This document shows positions 1-13,069 of a stretch of 64,000 bases of DNA, in pieces; positions within the stretch are counted from its first letter, which is position 1; each line of letters starts with the position of its first letter. The notes beneath the pieces were generated by a model. It had not been told where the DNA came from, made no database searches, and saw nothing but the letters and a program-made list of their open reading frames with translations. The stretch is from NCBI GenBank assembly GCA_963920705.1, contig OY987227.1, positions 12,999,602-13,063,601 of the forward strand, in the 5' to 3' direction. This stretch comes from Odiellus spinosus (taxonomy: Eukaryota; Arthropoda; Arachnida; Opiliones; Phalangiidae). The translations under genes were made by a program, and so were the position numbers.

Positions 1-3000
1 TTGGTTCGTTTTGGATCAGTTGGTTTAAAGCTAGGAGCGGGGTTCGGGGAGTATAGCTCGGGCTCAACAATCTTCGGTCGCTGATCCCAATGAGTACAAA
101 AATAACGCCGTTTTCGGTATAGGGAGGGGAGAGCCAAAGCTGGGAGTAAAAGAGAGCCATATTTACATTTTTTTGTATAATACTCGTGTTGGTCATATAT
201 ATACCATATTTTCTCTTAATTTTTTTAATGTCGAGTTGGTGTTCAAAGTCGAAAAATAAATAATTGTTTTGAACCATAACCAGAGGTCGGATGGTATGTA
301 TATGATCGAGGGCGTCAACTAAAGTCAAGAGCAATCCTATGGGAAAGACTATCTCTATAGACCTTTTGCCTCATATTGTCGACTGGGGGCCGCCATTACC
401 TCCCAACCAATGGGATAAAGGTAACTTTCGTGACGTTTATCACCTTTTCTAGCTTTAAGCCCTGTTTTTCTCCCGCGAAAAGAGGGGGATGACACGCCCA
501 TCCTCCAAAAGTCTATAAAGTCGAATGAAAACTTTTTCATTTATTGGTAAATTAAAAAAAAAAAAAAAACTATATTGAGCATACTTAATTCATAATATAA
601 ACCTATCATTTAGTTTTGATAGAGCGGAATCCCTCTTGAACCTTTATACGAATATCTTCCCTTTTAACTTTAGTTCGAATTCCAAATAACAAATCATTAT
701 TATTTTTATCGGATATTGACCGGGGCTGGGTAAACCGGATAGTGCGTATTTCAGACACAGGTGAATGGATGCTTTTAAAGCGGCGTGATTCGATGGCAAT
801 TGAGTAGTAAATTGATCGTTGACCTCGACTCCAAGCTCAGCTTGTTGAGGTCGTTGTTTTTCAACTCTTTTTTTTTTTTTTTTTTTCTCGTCACATCTCT
901 CCGCCAACCGCAGTCTCAGCGACTGCTGAAAACTAAAGGCATCGTCAAAAGGGGAAAATCTAGAACATAACAACAAAACAAAATAGATAAATTATCGATT
1001 AAGAATGGCACGTTTCATTGCAGTGGCGTTGCTATTGTTTTCAATTTGAGGGGGATAAACTGGATAACCTTTTTTTTAATCTAATCGTCTTTGTTATTAA
1101 AGTTTAAGAAAACAAATTTAATTCACCCAAATTTTGTGAACATCAACTTTGATTCCATATTAACTTAAATTAATGAAGTTATATATAGCTTATATCACAA
1201 GTAAATCATCCGCTAGAGAGGGCAATTTCGAATTCCGTATCCGCGAGGAGTTTTTGGATTCCTCGGGCGAAAGGTCTGACGACAAAACTTTGAGAACCAC
1301 ATACCAATCATAATATGCCTTGTTGTAAACTTGAAGCATGCTTTGTACACGTTCTATTAACCCAAGAATACATATATACAAGTGAATTTATGTGAAATAT
1401 TAACTTTTTATTCATCATTTGTATCTTGTTTTATTATGATTTTTGCTAGATTACTCGCAAAGTATCTGCTTTTCATAGAAACTAGGGTCTTATTTTGATT
1501 TATCCACACATCCCACCAAAGGCCTATAGCGATGCCACTGGCACATAACTGTTAGTTTTGCAGTTTAGACAGGAAGATACTATGAATAGCTAAACCTTTT
1601 TCGTTCAGAAAATGTTATTGCCCTCGTCATTCTACTGAACTTGTATTTCGGAATTGGTGAAATTGATGGAACCGACTTGGTCATATAATACAATACAAAG
1701 GTATGTCCAAGCGGTTTTCAACCCGATGTACTGGTATACTGGTAATTTCCCTAGCTTATATAGAAAACTAGTTTAAACATAACCGTCTAGACAACTTTTT
1801 CGGCGCCCCTCGGTTATGATTCTATTGTAGATTCAATGCCCGAAATAAATAAATTTAAAACTTGAAAAATATATATATACATTATGCTTTGCTCCGCATA
1901 TTCGTCTTGGTTTTTCAAATTTTATTTAAGAATTATCTTTACAAATATTAATAATTTTTTGTGGAACAAAAAATACACCCAACTTAAAAAAATTCGAGTA
2001 TAAATATACTTTTATGATAATTTAAATATTTGATTAAAACTTCGTGTTGTTATTGGTTGATAAGTATAATCTTAAACTATTCGCAGCTTCTTATAGTGTT
2101 TGAACAGCTCAGCTAAATTTATAATTGCTAATATTTTTATAGGGTGAAAATGCCAGGTTGAAAAGGGAATTGATTTTGCCTCTGAAAATAAGATGTTTGC
2201 GTAGTATGCAGTTAGGAAATACATGTATCTCTGAAACCTTCTGATTTTTGGCATTCAATTAGATTATATCAGATTAGATCAAATGTCACCTATCTTGTAA
2301 TGGCCATAACTGTTCTGATCTCACAGACCAAAACTGATTGCGCCGTTAGAAACTAGACATTCCGTTGATTAAAATTCGAATAATAGAATTGGCATGAGCC
2401 ACTCGAAAAAGATGCCTCGCCAGTCGCCACTAGATACAAACTAAGCAAAAGTCCAAAAAAGACCCCTATCAAAAAAAAAAAAAAAGGCTATAACTTTTAA
2501 CTACAATTTCCTAGACCAAAACTGTTGCATCGTTAGAAAGTAGACATTCCGTTGTTTAATTTCTAATAATAAAATTGACATGAGCCATTCGAAAAGGATG
2601 CCTCGCCACTAGATACAAATTAAGCAAAAGTCCAAGGTCAAAAGACGCCCGACCTTTGACTTAAATCACCGCGACACGCGCTGCGGCACCCTCTTTGAAT
2701 TGCACTCATTCTTGAATTTTATTTTCACAATCGCGCGTACAACCTCTCTTTTCCCGGATAAATATTATGAAGCTAATGCTGGAGGAGTCTTTTGATTAGT
2801 TGAATGTTCTTCTTTTAATTCAATGCCAATATCCAATATTGTACGCGCAATTCAGAGACATTATTTTAATACAAATACGCGAACAGATCTTATTTTTAAT
2901 TGTAGAATCGATAAAAAGAATAATTTTTCTCTTCGCTCTCTCTTTAACTGATAATATCGTAAAAATACCTCTTTTTATCAGTGATAAATTCCGAAGTTTA

Positions 3001-3859
3001 AGACAGTGTGTTAAGACAGTGTATAGATAATTTAATGACTACGTACGATATTATACTTCGGAACGTTGACTGATAAATAACCATATAAAACGAGAAAAAT
3101 AATTTTCAATTACCATGAATATTATCATTTTATTTACATTTTAAAAGTTGAAAGGCCAAGCAATGCTATTTAAGACGTATTGTGAACTTTAAACCTAGAG
3201 TTTTTTTCTCAATTTTCAAATAAATTTCTTGAATTAACATAATTTATATATATATATATATATGAGCAGTATTTTGGGACACCTATCCTTACCAAATTTT
3301 CAATTCAAGCTTTTATATATATAGACCAACAATTTATTTTTAGAATATCATCAGATCTTTATCTTGTATTTCTAACTAATCATTTTCATTGAGTTTGAAG
3401 GATGAATTCGGCCAAATTAATATTTAGGATCAACGTCACATACGTATTAATAATTAGAATAAGCCTAAAAAAGATTATTTATTCTTTATGCCGTTCTTCA
3501 ACAGACTGAAAGATAAATTAAGGTTCTATTCAACCAGAATATTTTTTTTTATTACATTTTCTCTAGTTTGCCCCTTAAAGGTTTGTTTTTTCCGTTAGCG
3601 CGATTAGGGGCAGTCTCGTAAATTGACCTAGTTTTTCGTCTGGAAAATCGGGTACAACCAGGGGGATGGAGTGGGGTTTAATTTTTTTGTTTACCTGCCT
3701 CGGTTCCTAGTGTGGTTCCAGCGAAGGTTCCAGAGTTTTCCAATCGCCATCTCCTCCACGAACTATCCCCGATTCTTCCTATATTTTGTTTTGTTCCTTT
3801 TTTCCCCCATCCCTTTCTTAAGCCTACTTTCCCCCTCCCAAGTACTGATTGTTGAGAGC
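1..3859. other. Upstream non-coding DNA, no gene recognised
   Basis: This stretch precedes the first pinocchio exon. Its open frames are short, AT-rich and lack splice-site context or any family resemblance, so I call no gene. It holds poly-A/poly-T runs (near 556-570, 870-886, 2470-2485), a TA dinucleotide run near 3245-3263 and the direct repeat at 2301-2650 listed separately. Any gene lying upstream would be outside the window. Confidence 0.6.
2301..2650. repeat. Two-copy direct repeat of about 155 bp
   Basis: Copy 1 (about 2301-2455) and copy 2 (about 2487-2644) share, in the same order, blocks such as GACCAAAACTG, TAGACATTCCGTTG, GACATGAGCCA and ACTAGATACAAA, followed by AAGCAAAAGTCCAA. 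Copy 1 has a short extra block (CCAGTCG) in the middle, and a poly-A run separates the copies. This looks like a diverged tandem duplication or two neighbouring copies of a dispersed repeat. No coding content is seen. Confidence 0.75.
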
Positions 3860-3866
3860 TATAAAA
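3860..3866 (+). promoter_or_regulatory. Candidate TATA box for the distal pinocchio promoter
   Basis: TATAAAA lies about 360 bp upstream of the first pinocchio start codon (4225). The DNA that follows is richer in CG dinucleotides than the flanks (for example CCGCGGCAG near 3982). A start site about 30 bp downstream would give a 5' leader of roughly 330 nt. A TATA match is frequent by chance in AT-rich DNA, so only its position supports it. Confidence 0.3.
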
Positions 3867-4224
3867 AGCCATTGCGGAGTGATACTCTATTTGAATTCCG
3901 TATCAAAGAAAGAAGATCGTGTCTACGAAGGCTGATTATGTTCCTAAAATCCCTCCCATACACGAGCTAGCTATTATACTTCCGCGGCAGTCTTCCGTAC
4001 CATTTGCCACCGCGAGAGTTTAGAGACCAGTCACGTTTCGTTGCTTGTGTGCTAAGCTTTCTAGCGAGTTTAGCTCGAATCTCTATCGTCCGAACATTAC
4101 AGTTTATTCTCCTCTCTGAGGTTCTTTCTCCTCGCGTTTTTGAAAAAAGTTATTTGCCTCTCTTTGTTCACCGCCATCTCTCAAGTTAGTCATTTCTAGA
4201 ACGAAATTTGAAGTTTCACGAAAG

Positions 4225-4255
4225 ATGGAAGGTGATCAGACCCCCGTTGCGAAAG
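4225..4255 (+). CDS. Pinocchio-like gene, distal alternative first coding exon
   Basis: ATG opens MEGDQTPVAK plus one base (G), followed directly by a GTATTT splice donor at 4256. The exon ends in phase 1. Joined to the acceptor at 26218-26219 (CCTTAACAG), it gives a glycine codon and continues into the shared reading frame [10 protein letters not shown]. The predicted protein from this start is 204 aa. The leader upstream is comparatively CG-rich, and a TATA box lies at 3860. The intron it needs is about 22 kb and contains the second first exon at 25364. The phase match and the resemblance of the two short N-termini (both begin ME and carry acidic residues then lysine) are the support. With only ten codons, it needs transcript confirmation. 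Confidence 0.6.
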
Positions 4256-5230
4256 GTATTTGATTTTTAAAATCATTTAGTTGTTAAATTAACGCTTAAT
4301 TTGAGTTAATTTAAACAACTTTGCAAAGTTTTGCAAATTACAATAGTGGTATGTCATTGTCACGTGGTATTGTTTGTTTTGGTTGGGGCTTGGAAAGGTT
4401 TGGGTGTAATCTAAAACCTCTACCTGACTGTTTATCTCAGTTTTAATAGGAATTTGGGGTCCTTCTACGTCCTTAACTAGCCCTGGTTGTACGCTTGCCA
4501 AAAATGTCACGTTCTCCATGGGGAAATTAACGTATAAATCCCATAATATATTTCTGAGTTAGCTTTAAAGTCTCAAAGTCTCTCTAAAATCTGACCGGCC
4601 CCCTGACATTAAAGAGCTTCGGATTCAGTTTGAGAAACGTCACTGCATGTGACGACGTCACTTGGCAATGAATGAAGTAACTGTCACAGGGACCTTTTTC
4701 AAAAACAATCCGCTTTCTTAGCTTGTGTTACATTAACTGAATATTGGCTACACTATGTTATATATAATATACTCTATGAAGTATATTAAATATTCCATTA
4801 TGCCTCCACACCCTTACCTGCGAGTAAAGAGAAAGAATTACCACACGAGAGGGATGTGTTATAAAATATTAGAATATGGAGAACAGTGACGACAGCGAAA
4901 AGTCACGCATCCCCTCTGGATATCGTACCCAACTCGGGAATAACACCGAGGGCAAGAAATAAAAGGTTGTGACGTTGTAAGATCGGTACTGTTAGCTCCC
5001 TATATAGTTAACTTCTAAGGTAACTTTTAAAGGATAATACCTCATATCTACATATATATTGGGAAATATATTAGAGGTTATCAGTTTCGTTAAATCGTCC
5101 CCATCTGGACGGAGTCTGGAATGTACCGAACCCCGTGCTAAAAGCGCGCCCATTCAGGGGCAAAAACACGGTGAAGGGGAGGGGCTAGTGTCCAAGGATT
5201 GACAGTGCTTAGAGTTCACACTCTTATAAT

Positions 5231-5262
5231 CTTAGAACTATTAATATGGGCACATATCTTAA
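5231..5262. repeat. Short dispersed repeat, copy 1
   Basis: The sequence CTTAGAACTATTAATATGGG followed by CACATATCTTAA is nearly repeated at 52120-52152. Both are preceded by an AT-rich segment containing TATAA or TATAAGAG. This is probably the remnant of a dispersed element, but its borders are not visible here. Confidence 0.5.
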
Positions 5263-6859
5263 TGGATAAAGATTAATAACAAAACCTGACGTTCTCTAAC
5301 GGCAAACAGAAGCAAAAGTAGGAACTAACAAAAACTCGTGTGTGGCTGCTGACGCGCACGTGGTTTTTGGCACTGTTTGCCGTTGGAGGACGCTGTGCAA
5401 ACAGTTCGTCAACTTTGTACAACTGAGTTTTTAACCGTCTGTCCGCTCGGCTTCCGCTCCCATTTAACACGTACGTAGGAGCGGATGCCTTGTGATCTAC
5501 TCGTGACGTAAATGTTAATACACTTATCATTGTGCTAATTAAGTCCTTGGGATGACTTTGGTGTAGTTTGTTCATTGTCAAAAATGCGGTCACATTGTTT
5601 ACTTATCGGTTACGGCACAATTTTTAATGATAGTATCGTAACTTCCGATAAATGACGGGTTATGATGATAAACGTAATTTTCGAAATCTTATCCGCAACT
5701 CGAATATTTAATATTTGTTTTGGTATCTAGGAGAATGATTATAAAAAGGAGTACGTTTGTGCAAACAATTTCCTAAGTTAATTTAACGGATCTCGTTTCT
5801 TTTGTTTTTCTACCCAACGACATTCCTGTCTTTTATAATACATACGACCTATATTTATTTTAGCAAGTGCTAGGCAGTTAGCCTTCTTAATCGCGTACCA
5901 TATCGTGGTTTTGTTTTGGGTCAGGTGTATTCCGAAAAGTTACCGTGTCGTGACAGTCGTGTATATGCTTGAAATGATACTAATTTCTAGGCAAGAAACG
6001 GGTTTTCCCACGTTTATTTAAGTAATATTTAACTTGTAATAAGTAATTTTTATTAGAAACTAGCGAATTTCTAATTTATCTTAATGTTTTAATGAAAAAT
6101 TTCCTTCTTTTTGGGAAATAAGGAAAATATTTGGTTTAAAGGGAATGTGACGCGTCTAGTTTTGTTGATATATTATTCTTCAATCATATTTTACTTCTAT
6201 TTGGAAACACAGTTGGGAAACGTGTTCGTTCAATATATAGAAAACATTTCTGCCAGGTGTGAAATTAGATTTTTACTCCAAGTTTCCCGATAGTTAAACA
6301 ATTCTCATTAGCAAGATTATTCTATCATAATCAACCAAAAGATAGAAATCAAGCAATTGGGTTTCTCGGTAATTTACCGTGCCTTTAATCTTATTCAAAT
6401 ACTTTTGTAGAAAAGTAACAGGTTGTAAGTAACTTTACCTATATAGCGTTAAAGTTACTTGTCATCGTTTTACGTCATTTTCGTGCCTGAATTCAACCGA
6501 ATCCACCTGCGGTGAATGGACGTATTGCAATTTTGCAAGCAACTCTATAAGACATGTGTTATTCCATAACCGTTTGACTCGACTTCAGTTATATAACGTG
6601 GGAATCCCCAATTTGTTTGGAAGGCTTTCAGATAGTTTCAGAATTTAAACCTAAATCGATTGATGCGCTTTAAGGAAAATCATAATTTACCAAATAGATT
6701 GAAATTAATATTCTTCCGCTTTATGAAAGATAGTTTTCTCTGCTTTCCAAAATATTTCAAATATTCCGATTATTTTTCTTTACTTTTGTACTAATTCTTA
6801 TGTCATATACGTATATAAGCTCTCGAATCTTTTGGGAAAGCGCTCTAATCGAGTAAATC

Positions 6860-7146
6860 CGTTCATACTAGGCCTTGGAATCGATCGAAACCGTTTCAAA
6901 ACGATTCGGTTTAGTCGGGTGTGAACAGGAAAACGTCTTTTCTCGAATCGATTTGATTCAATTTCTCGAAACTGCTTCGGGAACCAGTTTCATTCGGTTT
7001 CAACAAGCGATTGATGAAGCTATGATAAATCGATTTATAAAGGTAATGCATGAACACGTGACGCTTGAAACGATTCCTGGCGATTTGAATATCGTTTTGA
7101 TTTTACCATTTCAAATCGATTAAGAAATGCTAGTGTGACCGTAGCT
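6860..7146. mobile_element. MITE family B, copy 1 (GTGTGACCGTAGC ends)
   Basis: This is a non-autonomous inverted-repeat element of about 290 bp. The left end has CGTTCATACTAG, and the right end has CTAGTGTGACCGTAGCT, the imperfect inverse. The inside is built from recurrent AAACGATTTC / AAATCGATTT words. The same sequence recurs at 12771-13069 and, inverted, at 49090-49380, with diverged relatives at 42839-43020 and 51248-51406. No transposase is encoded, and I could not see a reliable target-site duplication. Confidence 0.75.
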
Positions 7147-9350
7147 ACAGTGTATTGACTCACTGGTACTCTCTTAGTTCAGCTTGTACTCCAGTATCAC
7201 CCCCCTCGCATGATCTTCCATCTTTTAGCGTATTGAATCTTCGGATTTCAGAATTCGCTCGAGTAACCTTCGACTCAACGCTCTTGTAGGTTTTCAAAAG
7301 CTTGCGTGATCGTTCGGTATATAGTTGTTTAAGTATAGAGGTTTTTGGCTAAGGGAAGTTACATAAGTGTTTAGATAAGAGAAATACGGTTCCCTTCTAT
7401 TGAATTTTATTTTTTTATTTTTGTGGGATTGGTGAAAGATTAGAGGTTATACGCTCTAATCATCTGACATCCGATTAACGTAGCATTTAGATATTTTGCG
7501 AAGGTCATCCAGGGTTTTTTGTACATCAGGGTCAGAGATCGGTTGTTTAAGATTATAGACCATGTAAAATTAAAGACTCTCCGCGTAAATTTAATGTTGG
7601 AGGTCGTTTCTCGGGGTCGTAGAGGTCAATGCAGTATATGAAATTGTACTACTATATACTCTGTTATCTTCAAAATCGAAGCAGTGCTTACTGTTTATTT
7701 GTTCGTTAGAATAGCGTGACCAATTTTCGTTTCTATAAAAGAACGAATTGGCAAATGACTTCCTTGGAACTCTATTCAAAGTTTTCAACTCTCTTCTCTC
7801 TCTCGTGTGTGTCTGCTTAGAATCCTACGAAAAAAGCTCATTAGCGGATCTTGGGTCAACCCCTTTTCTTCTTTTCATTTTCTTTGAATCGTTTTCAAAG
7901 TGATTTGAACTTTATTTTTCTTCCAACTTCAAAGAGTGAAAGTTTTTCGGTGAAGTAACCGCGACTCGTCTATTTTTCAACGAATTCCTTAATGAAATTC
8001 GGAAAATTGCTGATTTTAAAGCGCCATGAAGTTAAAATCAAAGAAACAGATATTACAAACCCGCTATGTTATTAGGCTAAAATTAATTTAAATAGTCCGT
8101 CCACCAACCTTGAGATGATGATGGATAGTGTAAAACAGGGCTAGGATTAATGTCATCATTTAGCTTATCACTTTATCCTTACCTTTCTATCTCTTGGCTC
8201 TAAATCAGTAGTTTAGAACTAAAGAAATGATAATGATTCTCTTTCTAATCATATTTTAATAAATTTAAAAATTAAATATTAAGAAAGATATTAAACAAAG
8301 TTTACTGAGCCCACTATTTTGACTATTTTATTTAAAGATTATAAATAAAATTAAAAACATCTCCCTTTCTGTCTGCGAAACAATGTTAATTACCACTGCC
8401 AATTATCAATACTCTTGTATTTTTTTAATTAAAGTAGTTGAAATTGTGCTCACAACAATCATTGTTTCATGTATTTACTTCTATTTGCAACTCTACACTA
8501 TAGATAAAACGTCCTTAAATCTCAAATTTCAAAAAATATTTGAATATCTAATTTTAATTAACTTTTTGGATTTCATTATCTCGACTTCAATGGGTTGGGT
8601 ACTATAACATCTTCAGTAGGATCTTACCAGGGCTTTTAGATTATTGGAAATTCTGTTTAAGTTGGAAATTCTTTTTAAGAATCTTAGGGTGTGGGATTTT
8701 ACCAAGAGGTGTGTTAATTTTTTATTTCTATGTATTGACGTTCTTTTACGAAATCCAATTAAAAAAAGAATTACCCGCGTCAAATAGATTACCAGTTTCA
8801 CGGTATCTTATATTTTCTCCGAATGTTAAAACCCCCAAATATTTCGCAATTTAATATCATCACGAGAGAAAGAACGAATTCAATTCGGCCTTCGAATTTC
8901 ATTTGCGTAGTTTTTTTTATTAAAGGAATGCTGAACCTCTTGATTTTTCCGTAATTTCACAATTGATGCTCAATTGGGAATATTAGGTCGCAAAATTTTG
9001 AAAAACAGGAGTATGTTAAAGGGTGCAGTGATAAGGGACGCGAAATAATAGGGATTGCGGCATGGAAAATATCGTAAAAGGAATAAGGGTGCTCTATGTA
9101 AAATGCTCTTTACCTGTAGACTTTTTTGCCGCCCCTTTAGAAAGGGGCTACCATTTTGCCCGTTCTCCTTAGTTCCGCCCCCAATCCGCCATTTTGGTCA
9201 CAAAGAAACGAGGTGATGGTTTTTTAGTAGACATTAGTAGAGCCGCTACGGCGGAAAGATCCTACACTGGAGATATTTCATACTGAACTGTCGCACGACT
9301 CCCTCACTCCCCTAGAAGCCTCTAGTTCCCACTACACAAACTATATAGTT

Positions 9351-9604
9351 GCCGAAACCAGGGACAGAAATAAGCACAAGTCACTGGTCATTTGTCCGAT
9401 AAATTTTCCAAATGTCCGATAACTTTTTATTTTTAAGAGGGGGTCACTGGACAAATGTCCGATAAAAAAAAGTACTTTTCAATACAGGAAATGTAGCATT
9501 GTCCGGTAATTTTGTTAAATGTCAGATAACTTTTGAATTTTAAAGGGGGTTACTGGACATTTGTCCAATAAGAAAAATTTCTTATTTCCGTCCCAGGCCG
9601 AAAC
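9351..9604. mobile_element. hAT-like MITE with 8-bp target duplication GCCGAAAC
   Basis: GCCGAAAC at 9351-9358 is repeated exactly at 9597-9604. Between them the element begins CAGGGACAGAAATAAG and ends CTTATTTCCGTCCCAG, an inverted pair with two mismatches. A CAGGG-type end with an 8-bp duplication is the hallmark of hAT elements. The 238-bp inside is two to three tandem copies of a unit carrying ACTGGACATTTGTCC and AATGTCCGATAACTTTT, each followed by a G-run. It has no coding capacity. Confidence 0.85.
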
Positions 9605-10239
9605 ACTATTAATAGTAGTTTTAACCCTAACAGTATGAATAGTACCTACTGCGTCGAAAAACACCGAGTGCAGGGTTACCAATTTACCAAATAATCTTTC
9701 GTTTAAGATTGCGACCTTTAATTAAGGCGTCGCAAAAAGTCTATTTCATAAAAGTATCTGTCAATTGCGTAGGCGTGTCACCGTTCCTTGTATCGTAAAA
9801 ATCATTTTTATTGTTGGACCAAACCTCGTGGATACGTTTGACAGTTCAACATCGCTATCAAAAAGATAAGAAATAACCTCTGCTGTTGGAGTTTACGCGG
9901 ATCTATAAGTCTTTTATCTTATCCGGATATTTGCGATACACGTAGCAAAATTGCTTTTTTTATGAACTGATGCAATTTATAACCTCAATTATTATTACGA
10001 GGAAGTATCGACGGAATACTATTGGTTTCCAAATTCCAATCGCTTTGTTCTATGAACGTATATAAGGACTACTACCTTTTACTTCTAAACTACAGAACCT
10101 GACTCGATTCGCAAGTTTAAAATATTCCCAAGGCTGAATATAAATACGCGTGACGTCGGTTTTACTTTTCATTTCATTGTGCTCTCATAGAATTACGAAA
10201 GAAATCGGCTTACCCTGTGAGGAAAAATCACAATTAAAC

Positions 10240-10291
10240 AATAAGGAATCAATTGAACATCACTTGTTGTCCGGTTGCATTCTCCCTTTAA
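10240..10291. mobile_element. Solo end of a family A MITE, head to head with the next copy
   Basis: The sequence CACTTGTTG ... GGTTGCATTCTCCCT ending in TTAA is the inverse of the family A terminus. It abuts the full copy at 10288 so that the two ends share one TTAA and form a palindrome of roughly 90 bp. It is either the remnant of an older copy in which the newer one landed, or an end duplication. Confidence 0.7.
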
Positions 10292-10713
10292 AAGAGAATG
10301 CAACCTAAAAACAAGTGATTTTTTTATCGATTCCTTATCTTTTAAATATTCCTAATACAACAGTAAAAAAATTAAAAACAAATATTAAACTAGAAATAAA
10401 TTTAAAACTAACCATCAAAATAGGCTTGGAGGTCACCTTAACTCCCCGTATAAGGACTACCAACCAATGGCATTGATCGATGGCTCTTCTAAGTGGAATG
10501 CAGGATCTCCATGATCAATGTCATTGGTCGCTAGTCCTTATACGGGGGAGTTCAGGATATCTCCATGAATCCAGCTAAGCCTATTTTGATGTTAAGTTTT
10601 AAATTTATTTCTAGTTTAATATTTGTTTGTAAATTGTTTACTGTTGGATTAGGCCGATTAAAACGATAAGTAATCGATAAAAAAACCACTTGTAAGGTTG
10701 CATTCTCTCTTTA
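10288..10713. mobile_element. MITE family A, full copy flanked by TTAA
   Basis: The ends carry AGAATGCAACCTA / GGTTGCATTCT inverted repeats immediately inside TTAA on both sides (10288-10291 and 10710-10713). The inside is a long palindrome. Arms with AAACTAGAAATAAATTTAAA and its inverse enclose a second inverted pair around CCGTATAAGGACTA / TAGTCCTTATACGG. Relatives are at 49455-49676, 54660-54967, 61246-61643, 62716-63058 and 63767-64000. The TTAA flanks suggest a piggyBac-type target choice, but that is inference because no transposase is present. Confidence 0.85.
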
Positions 10714-12770
10714 ATTGAAATACATTAAAAATAAGTTAATAACCTTATTATTTTTCATTCTGTCTTAAGGAAGTTATGAGTATTCCACTCACCCTAGAAA
10801 TGTGCAAATTTTTATTAACAATATCTCCCTCATGACCCTGTTATTAAATCCCGGAAGAGTCACTTTGCTCCGCTTTGCTCTAAATACGTTTAACCGCTAA
10901 TCTATACAAGACCAGTGTTGCTTAACTATTATTATTACAAATTTTTAATAATTCGAATGACGGTGGTTTTATCAAAAATTATAGATATTGCCAGATATTG
11001 CGTAAAAGGGATTCTGTTTTATTTTAATTGGGAAATCCGGGGATAAGTTGATGGTTCTTAAATACATCGATAAATCGTTTTACGCACGCGCGATAGCTCA
11101 AACGCTAATATCTTATATTATTGATTTCCCTAATTGTTAATTGGTGTTATGAACGACGTCCTTTTCAAGGTTATAATGTTATGTTTTTCAAAATAAATTT
11201 ATATTTATCATCAAGAAGAGAGTGTAATATAGGAAAAGCTGAGGCGTATTGATACGCGATGTTAAATTTCATAGGATAAAAGATAGTTTTAACAAATTCG
11301 TTTAGAATACATAAGGAAAGTTCAGAATTAATGGTCAGGGAATCAAAATATTTTGCTTCGGAAAGTGTATAATTAATTCCACCCCATTTCGCAATGCGCC
11401 CAAATCTAGGTTCTTAAGTTATCAATTCATAGAGATAACTGGTAGCGTAACTTTAATACATGTATGCAAATTAAGGTGAAATAATTTATAGTTCTAACTT
11501 CTAATCGTTGCAAAAAGTTTAGTTAATTATAAATAGATGAAGGAAGAAACTTACGTAAGATAGAATAACAATTTTCGAAGAATTCGTCTTGCATAATATT
11601 TGGGGTTTTTTCGAATCAAATTTTCGGATGATGTTTTCAAAATAATAGCGTGGCATTTTGCCACCATGGTTGATACAGACAAGGTCAGATTCATTGGCAC
11701 CATCCTAAAATATTTCACTTTCTCTCTTTCTTTGTATATGTCTTTTTGTTATGTTGCTTTTTCTTTGATTTTTATTTTATCTCGGAGTCTTACTCTTTTC
11801 TTTCGTCACCTTAATTTAACAAAAGTTTTCTTTTTTTTTGTGTTTGAGTGTAACTTGAATACTGTCACTGTTCCGAAGTTGTTATGGCTTTAGATTGAAA
11901 GAGTCTAAGATGAAAGTTAACGCTCGGGCTTCTTTATCATTTTAAATGGAATTCAATTATGCTCTTATACAATATTCGAATTGGCTGTGATATGAAATGT
12001 CTTTTTTTTTTTTTCTTTTTACGTAACTTATTTAAATATCTGTTGATACTTGGATAATAGATTCTTTAGACTTTAGTTCAAAGTAGTTCGACATCAACCA
12101 CGTGAATTGTTCACGAGAATTTCAATATTTAAATCTTAAGTAAGACAACCAAAAAATATACTATTTAAATAAAAGTTTCAAATCGATGTTATGAAACTTT
12201 GGTTTTGGAGTTTATGTAATCTTATATCCGCAGTAAGCTTTTTATTGCGTTTGATTGTGTATAATTCATTTATATGGTAAAAGGAAATTAGCCTAACCTA
12301 ACGTAATCGTTATCAAAACTTTCTTCAATTCAATCTAAAAATATAGTCTTATATTGTTTCAAAACTTTTGTAAGATTCAAAGAATCCTTAAAGTTTATAA
12401 TTTTGAGTTATACATCAAAATAATGCCAAATATAGTCATTTAGGGTTAATTTGGTTGTTAAGCCTAATTGTTGTTTGTAAGCAGCATTAAAAATTGGAGT
12501 TAACGTTCTTAAAATGGTCAAAAACGGTGTGAACACTGCTAAAGTATCTTTAATAATAGGGATTATAGTTTTACAGTGAAAAATTATTGGATTATTTTCT
12601 TTTAACACCCTTGGAAGGGACTAAAATTAGTATATGCGCATTAAAATATTTCATCGCGTTAGCTTTACTAGTTTACACTTTTAAACTTTTGCAAAAATGT
12701 AAGCCCAATTTTATTTTTTATATATGCTTTACAAAATGCGATAAGCTGATCGAGACTATTAATACACAAT

Positions 12771-13069
12771 AGCTACGTTCATATACTAGGCCTTGGAATC
12801 GATTTAAACCGTTTTAAAACGTTTCGCTAGAGTCGTGTGAACGGGAAACCGTCTTTTCTCGAATCGATTTGATTCGATTTCTCGAAGCTGCTTCGGGAAC
12901 CAGTTTCATACTGATTCAGTTTCAACAACCGATAGATGAAGCTACAATAAATCGATTTATAAAGATAATGTGTGAACACATGACGCTTAAAACGGTTCCT
13001 TGCGATTTTAATTTCGATTTTGATTTTACAGTTTCAAACCGATTAAGAAATGCTAGTGTGACCGTAGCT
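12771..13069. mobile_element. MITE family B, copy 2
   Basis: This copy runs in the same orientation as the one at 6860 and is closely similar throughout. Its ends are AGCTACGTTCATA ... GTGTGACCGTAGCT, and the inverted match extends into the flanks (CAATAGCTACG / CGTAGCTATTG). The open frame inside (12869-13111) runs out of the element's right end into unrelated DNA, which argues against it being a protein. Confidence 0.78.

Larger units (their letters stand above)
4256..9350. other. Pinocchio long intron, first part
   Basis: No exon was recognised. The stretch contains a MITE copy at 6860-7146, a short repeat at 5231-5262 that recurs at 52120-52152, and the perfect palindrome GGTAATTTACC at 6368-6378. 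The 82-aa open frame at 6875-7123 lies inside the MITE and is not treated as a gene. Other open frames are short and AT-rich. Confidence 0.6.

Noticed and set aside
6875-7123. 82-aa open frame, with a similar frame at 12869
   Set aside because: It lies inside family B MITE copies. The equivalent frame is broken in the copy at 49090, and copy 2's frame runs into flanking DNA.
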